From positions 1 to 8,388 of the forward strand of contig JAQTRG010000022.1 in the NCBI GenBank assembly GCA_028711945.1: a DNA stretch of 8,388 nt, in the 5' to 3' direction. This document shows positions 5,756-8,388 of this stretch, in pieces. The position numbers were made by a program, and so were the translations under genes. How positions within the stretch are numbered: the stretch's first letter is position 1; each line of letters starts with the position of its first letter. Origin of the DNA: Minisyncoccota bacterium. Its GTDB lineage: Bacteria; Patescibacteriota; Minisyncoccia; Minisyncoccales; Minisyncoccaceae. The notes beneath the pieces were generated by a model. It was not told the DNA's origin and searched no databases. It worked only from the letters and a program-made list of their open reading frames with translations.

Positions 5756-7537
5756 ATGGGATTATTTACAAGCAAACCAAAACAAGAAAAATTCCTAGAA
5801 AAAGAGACAACAACTGCCTTAGATATTATTGCGCCATCTTCAATTGAAGTTACTCAGAATTATGTCCAAATGGAAGAAAGGCTATCTAAAACATATTTTG
5901 TTTTTTCATATCCTAGATATTTAAACGCTGGCTGGCTTTCTCCAATAATTAACATGAATATTCCTTTTGATATTTCTTTCTTCTTCCACCCAATTGAAAC
6001 AGGGTCTGTATTAAAACAATTAAGAAAGAGCGTGACAGAAGTTCAAGCTGAAATAATGGAAAGAGAAGGGAAGGGCTTAATTAGAGAACCAGCTTTAGAC
6101 ACTGCATATCAAGACTTGGAAGAATTAAGAGGTAGACTACAAACAGCTCAAGAAAAAATGTTTAAATTTGGATTATATATTACTGTTTATGCTGATGACA
6201 AAAAAGAGTTAGAAACAATTGAAACATCTTTGAGGTCAGTTCTTGAGGCTCGTCTTATTTATATTAAACCATCTTTATACCAGCAAAAAGAGGGATTAAT
6301 CTCTTCTTTCCCATATGGAACAGATTTGCTGCAAATACACAACACGTTAAATACAACCCCATTATCAAGTATCTTTCCTTTTATTTCCTTTGATTTAAGT
6401 TCTAACGAAGGGATACTGTTTGGAGTTAATAAGCACAACAATTCTCTTGTATTGTTTGATAGGTTTAGCATGGAAAATGCTAATATGGTTATTTTTGCTA
6501 AATCTGGATCTGGTAAATCATATGCTGTTAAGCTTGAGATATTAAGGTCTCTTATGATGGGAGCTGAATGTATTATTCTTGACCCTGAAAATGAATATAG
6601 AACTTTAGCTGAAGCTGTAGATGGATCATTCTTCAAAATTTCATTAAGTTCTGATAGCCATATTAATCCTTTTGATATTCCAGAACCAAGAGAAGGGGAA
6701 ATAGCAGAAGATGTCTTGAGATCCAACGTTATAAACCTAGTTGGCTTAATGAGAATCATGCTTGGCGGATTAACTCCAGAAGAAGATGCTGTTATGGATA
6801 GAGCATTATCAGAAACATATGCTGCCAAAGATATTACTGTTAATTCTGATCCAAGCACATGGGCAGAAAAAGTTCCTGTTATGGCTGATTTAGAGTCAGT
6901 ATTGGAAACAATGGATGGCGCTGAATCTTTGACTGAAAGAATAAGAAAGTTTACCAAAGGAACATTTTCTTCATTCTTTAATCAAAAATCAAATGTCTCA
7001 ATGAATAAATCTCTAGTTGTTTTTGGAATCAGAGACATGGAAGACGAACTAAGGCCAATGGCTATGTATATCATCATGAGATATATCTGGACCGTGGCTA
7101 GGGCAGAACTTAAAAAAAGATTGCTTATAATTGATGAAGCCTGGTGGATGATGAAAACAGAAGATGGAGCTTCTTTCTTGTTCGGAATTTGTAAAAGAGC
7201 TAGAAAGTACTGGCTTGGAGTAACAACCATCACTCAAGACGTTTCCGATTTTATGAAATCAGAATATGGAAAACCAATTATCACAAACTCATCGATACAA
7301 TTATTATTAAAACAAAGTCCAGCTACGATAGATTTGATTCAAAAAACTTTTAACCTCACAGAAGAAGAAAAATTTCTTTTGCTTGAAACAGCTGTAGGAG
7401 AGGGGATGTTCTTTGCAGGGCAAAAACACGTAGCGGTAAGAATTTTAGCTTCATACACTGAAGACCAAATCATCACTACAAACCCTGAAGAAATTAAAAA
7501 AATAAAAGAAGCTAAAGCAGCTAAAGCAGAGAATTAA
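5756..7537 (+). CDS. virB4: VirB4-type T4SS ATPase
   Basis: The 593-residue protein has a VirB4/CagE-like N-terminal domain (about 20-225) with a charged, probably coiled helix around 85-135. A C-terminal RecA-like ATPase domain follows. The Walker A motif is AKSGSGKS (248-255), DPENEY follows at 276-281, the Walker B motif is LLIIDE (456-461) and is followed by AWW. A basic KRARKYWLG stretch (480-488) may hold an arginine finger, and TITQDVSDF (491-499) carries the conserved Gln. NSSIQLLLKQ (511-520) is also typical of VirB4. It should hydrolyse ATP to drive pilus assembly and substrate transfer, docked on VirB6/PrgI. All nucleotide-binding residues I can check are intact. It is last in the operon, and its stop codon abuts a strong terminator. 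I see no clear ribosome binding site; the start lies 4 nt after the previous stop, so coupling is likely. Confidence 0.92.
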   Translation: MGLFTSKPKQEKFLEKETTTALDIIAPSSIEVTQNYVQMEERLSKTYFVFSYPRYLNAGWLSPIINMNIPFDISFFFHPIETGSVLKQLRKSVTEVQAEIMEREGKGLIREPALDTAYQDLEELRGRLQTAQEKMFKFGLYITVYADDKKELETIETSLRSVLEARLIYIKPSLYQQKEGLISSFPYGTDLLQIHNTLNTTPLSSIFPFISFDLSSNEGILFGVNKHNNSLVLFDRFSMENANMVIFAKSGSGKSYAVKLEILRSLMMGAECIILDPENEYRTLAEAVDGSFFKISLSSDSHINPFDIPEPREGEIAEDVLRSNVINLVGLMRIMLGGLTPEEDAVMDRALSETYAAKDITVNSDPSTWAEKVPVMADLESVLETMDGAESLTERIRKFTKGTFSSFFNQKSNVSMNKSLVVFGIRDMEDELRPMAMYIIMRYIWTVARAELKKRLLIIDEAWWMMKTEDGASFLFGICKRARKYWLGVTTITQDVSDFMKSEYGKPIITNSSIQLLLKQSPATIDLIQKTFNLTEEEKFLLLETAVGEGMFFAGQKHVAVRILASYTEDQIITTNPEEIKKIKEAKAAKAEN

Positions 7538-7566
7538 AAAACCGAGATAATCAATTCTCGGTTTTT
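7537..7566. terminator. Bidirectional intrinsic terminator between convergent operons
   Basis: AAAAACCGAGA (7537-7547) pairs perfectly with TCTCGGTTTTT (7556-7566), giving an 11-bp stem around the 8-nt loop TAATCAAT. T-runs follow on either strand. It serves virB4 on the plus strand and jag on the minus strand. The virB4 stop codon ends on the first stem base, and the jag stop codon (7567-7565) overlaps the other end. Confidence 0.9.
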
Positions 7567-8035
7567 AGTTTTTTGGTTTAACTATTACTTTTCTTTCCTC
7601 TCCCTCTCCTTGGCTTTCAGTATACACATCTGTTCTTCTGGCTAATTCCATGTGTACTACTCTTCTATCAAAAGAAGATGTAAATGGAAGCTCTTTTTCT
7701 CTTCCTGTCCTAGAGACTTCGTCTGCTATATTTTCAGCAATATCTCTTAAATAATCTTCCTTGTTCTTTTTATACCCATCCACGTCTAGACTTAAAAAGA
7801 ATTCTTTATCTATTTTCTTTTTAATGACTTTTCTTAAAAGTAATTGTATATCTGCTAATACTAATCCCTGTTTCCCGATAAGATTTTGAGCTTCTGTTGT
7901 CTTGATATTAACATCTAAAACATCTTCTCCTTCTTTATTTGTTAATTGAATTTCTGGTTCAACAACATAACTAATTCTTTCAAAAAATTCTATTATAATT
8001 TGTTTTATTGTTTCTAGCTCTTCTTGATTAATCAT
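7565..8035 (-). CDS. jag: Jag/KhpB RNA-binding protein (KH and R3H domains)
   Basis: The 156-residue protein has a KH domain around residues 38-90 with the loop I53-GKQG (54-57), and an R3H domain around 95-155 with the defining R124-x3-H128 motif and the following ELARRTDVYTES. This matches Jag (SpoIIIJ-associated protein, KhpB), a cytoplasmic RNA-binding protein usually encoded next to yidC and involved in post-transcriptional control of envelope growth in Gram-positive bacteria. The long Jag-N domain and linker of Firmicutes proteins are absent, so this is the short form. The start overlaps the end of yidC by 8 nt, indicating coupled translation. Its stop lies inside the shared terminator. 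No Shine-Dalgarno sequence is seen; the only nearby in-frame ATG gives the family-like N-terminus. Confidence 0.92.
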   Translation of the reverse strand: MINQEELETIKQIIIEFFERISYVVEPEIQLTNKEGEDVLDVNIKTTEAQNLIGKQGLVLADIQLLLRKVIKKKIDKEFFLSLDVDGYKKNKEDYLRDIAENIADEVSRTGREKELPFTSSFDRRVVHMELARRTDVYTESQGEGEERKVIVKPKN

Positions 8036-8387
8036 GGCTTTTTTTATTAAACACCGCTCTTTGCTGAATTATTGTAAAGATGGTTGTTATTATCCAATAA
8101 AGACCCAAAGCTGATGGCAATGTTCCCAAAATGAATAATGTTATAACTGGAACGATAAATACCATTTGCTTCATCATTGTTTCAGAAAACTGAGTTGCTT
8201 GATCTTTCTTTCCCGCAGAAGGAGCTGTTGTCGGCATCGCTGTCTTTGCTTGATAATATTGAGCAATAGCAGCAATAACTGCTAATATCATGTTTGGCTT
8301 AGATAAATCTATTCCCAAAAAAATTGGATTAATTTGCTGAGGAAGAGTGACGAATGAATAAAGAGCTGATGCATCAATATTCACTCC
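8028..8387 (-). CDS. yidC: YidC membrane protein insertase, C-terminal part (gene runs off the window)
   Basis: About 119 C-terminal residues are visible. The frame continues past the window edge, so the GTG at 8384 should not be taken as the start. A hydrophobic helix with FLGIDLSKPNMIL is followed by a polar hairpin and then MVFIVPVITLFILGTLPSALGLYW, and the end carries II-QQRAVF. The P-[SA]-x-L-x-LYW pattern followed by QQ is the signature of the last transmembrane segments of YidC/Oxa1/SpoIIIJ. YidC inserts proteins into the cytoplasmic membrane, with or without SecYEG. The neighbouring jag gene confirms the usual yidC-jag pair. The short C-terminal tail (KKSHD) lacks a long basic ribosome-binding extension. 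The missing N-terminal part holds the hydrophilic groove, so its key arginine cannot be checked. Confidence 0.93.
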   Translation of the reverse strand, partial: GVNIDASALYSFVTLPQQINPIFLGIDLSKPNMILAVIAAIAQYYQAKTAMPTTAPSAGKKDQATQFSETMMKQMVFIVPVITLFILGTLPSALGLYWIITTIFTIIQQRAVFNKKSHD

Positions 8388-8388
8388 T

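Noticed and set aside
5741..5756. Sequencing frameshift breaking a single VirB4 gene
   Set aside because: Not fully excluded, but both proteins have plausible ends and the second has its own ATG 4 nt after the first stop. There is no long overlap of open frames at the junction, so a true split is preferred.
6259..6957. Open frame of 232 codons on the minus strand opposite virB4
   Set aside because: It lies wholly inside a clearly conserved ATPase domain, has no recognisable motif or ribosome site, and has the Ser/Leu/Ile-rich composition expected of an antisense shadow.
8382..8384. GTG as the start of yidC
   Set aside because: The frame stays open to the window edge, and the visible part covers only the C-terminal region of YidC.
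1..8388. CRISPR arrays, tRNA or rRNA genes, insertion sequences
   Set aside because: I saw no regularly spaced repeats, cloverleaf or rRNA-like sequence, terminal inverted repeats or transposase motifs on reading both strands.

Overview
The window looks like one end of a metagenomic contig from a low-GC (roughly one third G+C) bacterium of the Candidate Phyla Radiation (Patescibacteria, perhaps Parcubacteria). This rests on gene content: a reduced type IV secretion system (T4SS) with a pilin-like protein, VirB6/TrbL, PrgI (VirB3-like) and VirB4-type genes, next to the bacterial core pair yidC-jag. Genes are tightly packed, few have a recognisable Shine-Dalgarno sequence, and the standard code fits. 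The taxon is an inference. Bases 1-17 are Illumina read-1 adapter, not biology.

Layout. Left arm, minus strand (1943 to 18): a 110-residue membrane protein, then a long reading frame still open where the contig ends (528 codons seen). Its N-terminus is a signal peptide plus a two-helix T4SS-pilin-like module. It is followed by a large exported domain with 20 cysteines and a canonical dockerin-type calcium loop. Centre (about 2001-2309): a small lipoprotein gene with its own promoter, ribosome binding site and probable terminator, and a higher GC content than its neighbours. Right arm, plus strand (2357 to 7537): VirB6/TrbL-like channel protein with a Gly/Ala-rich tail, an unnamed 155-residue soluble protein, PrgI-family protein, a 213-residue TraC/VirB4 N-terminal-like protein, and the VirB4-type ATPase. 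Right edge, minus strand: jag (khpB) and the 3' part of yidC, convergent with the T4SS operon and separated from it by a bidirectional terminator.

How it may work together (inference): VirB6 and PrgI would form the inner-membrane platform and the split VirB4 would energise it. The left arm would supply an unusual pilin-fused surface protein that could contact other cells or sugars, or anchor in the envelope. The two arms diverge from a short control region that holds three candidate promoters. No coupling protein, VirB11, relaxase, VirB8/9/10 or peptidoglycan hydrolase is visible here, so conjugation cannot be claimed; surface attachment, DNA uptake or protein export are open alternatives. 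The most unusual items are the pilin/Cys-rich/dockerin-loop fusion and the autonomous lipoprotein cassette between the two arms.
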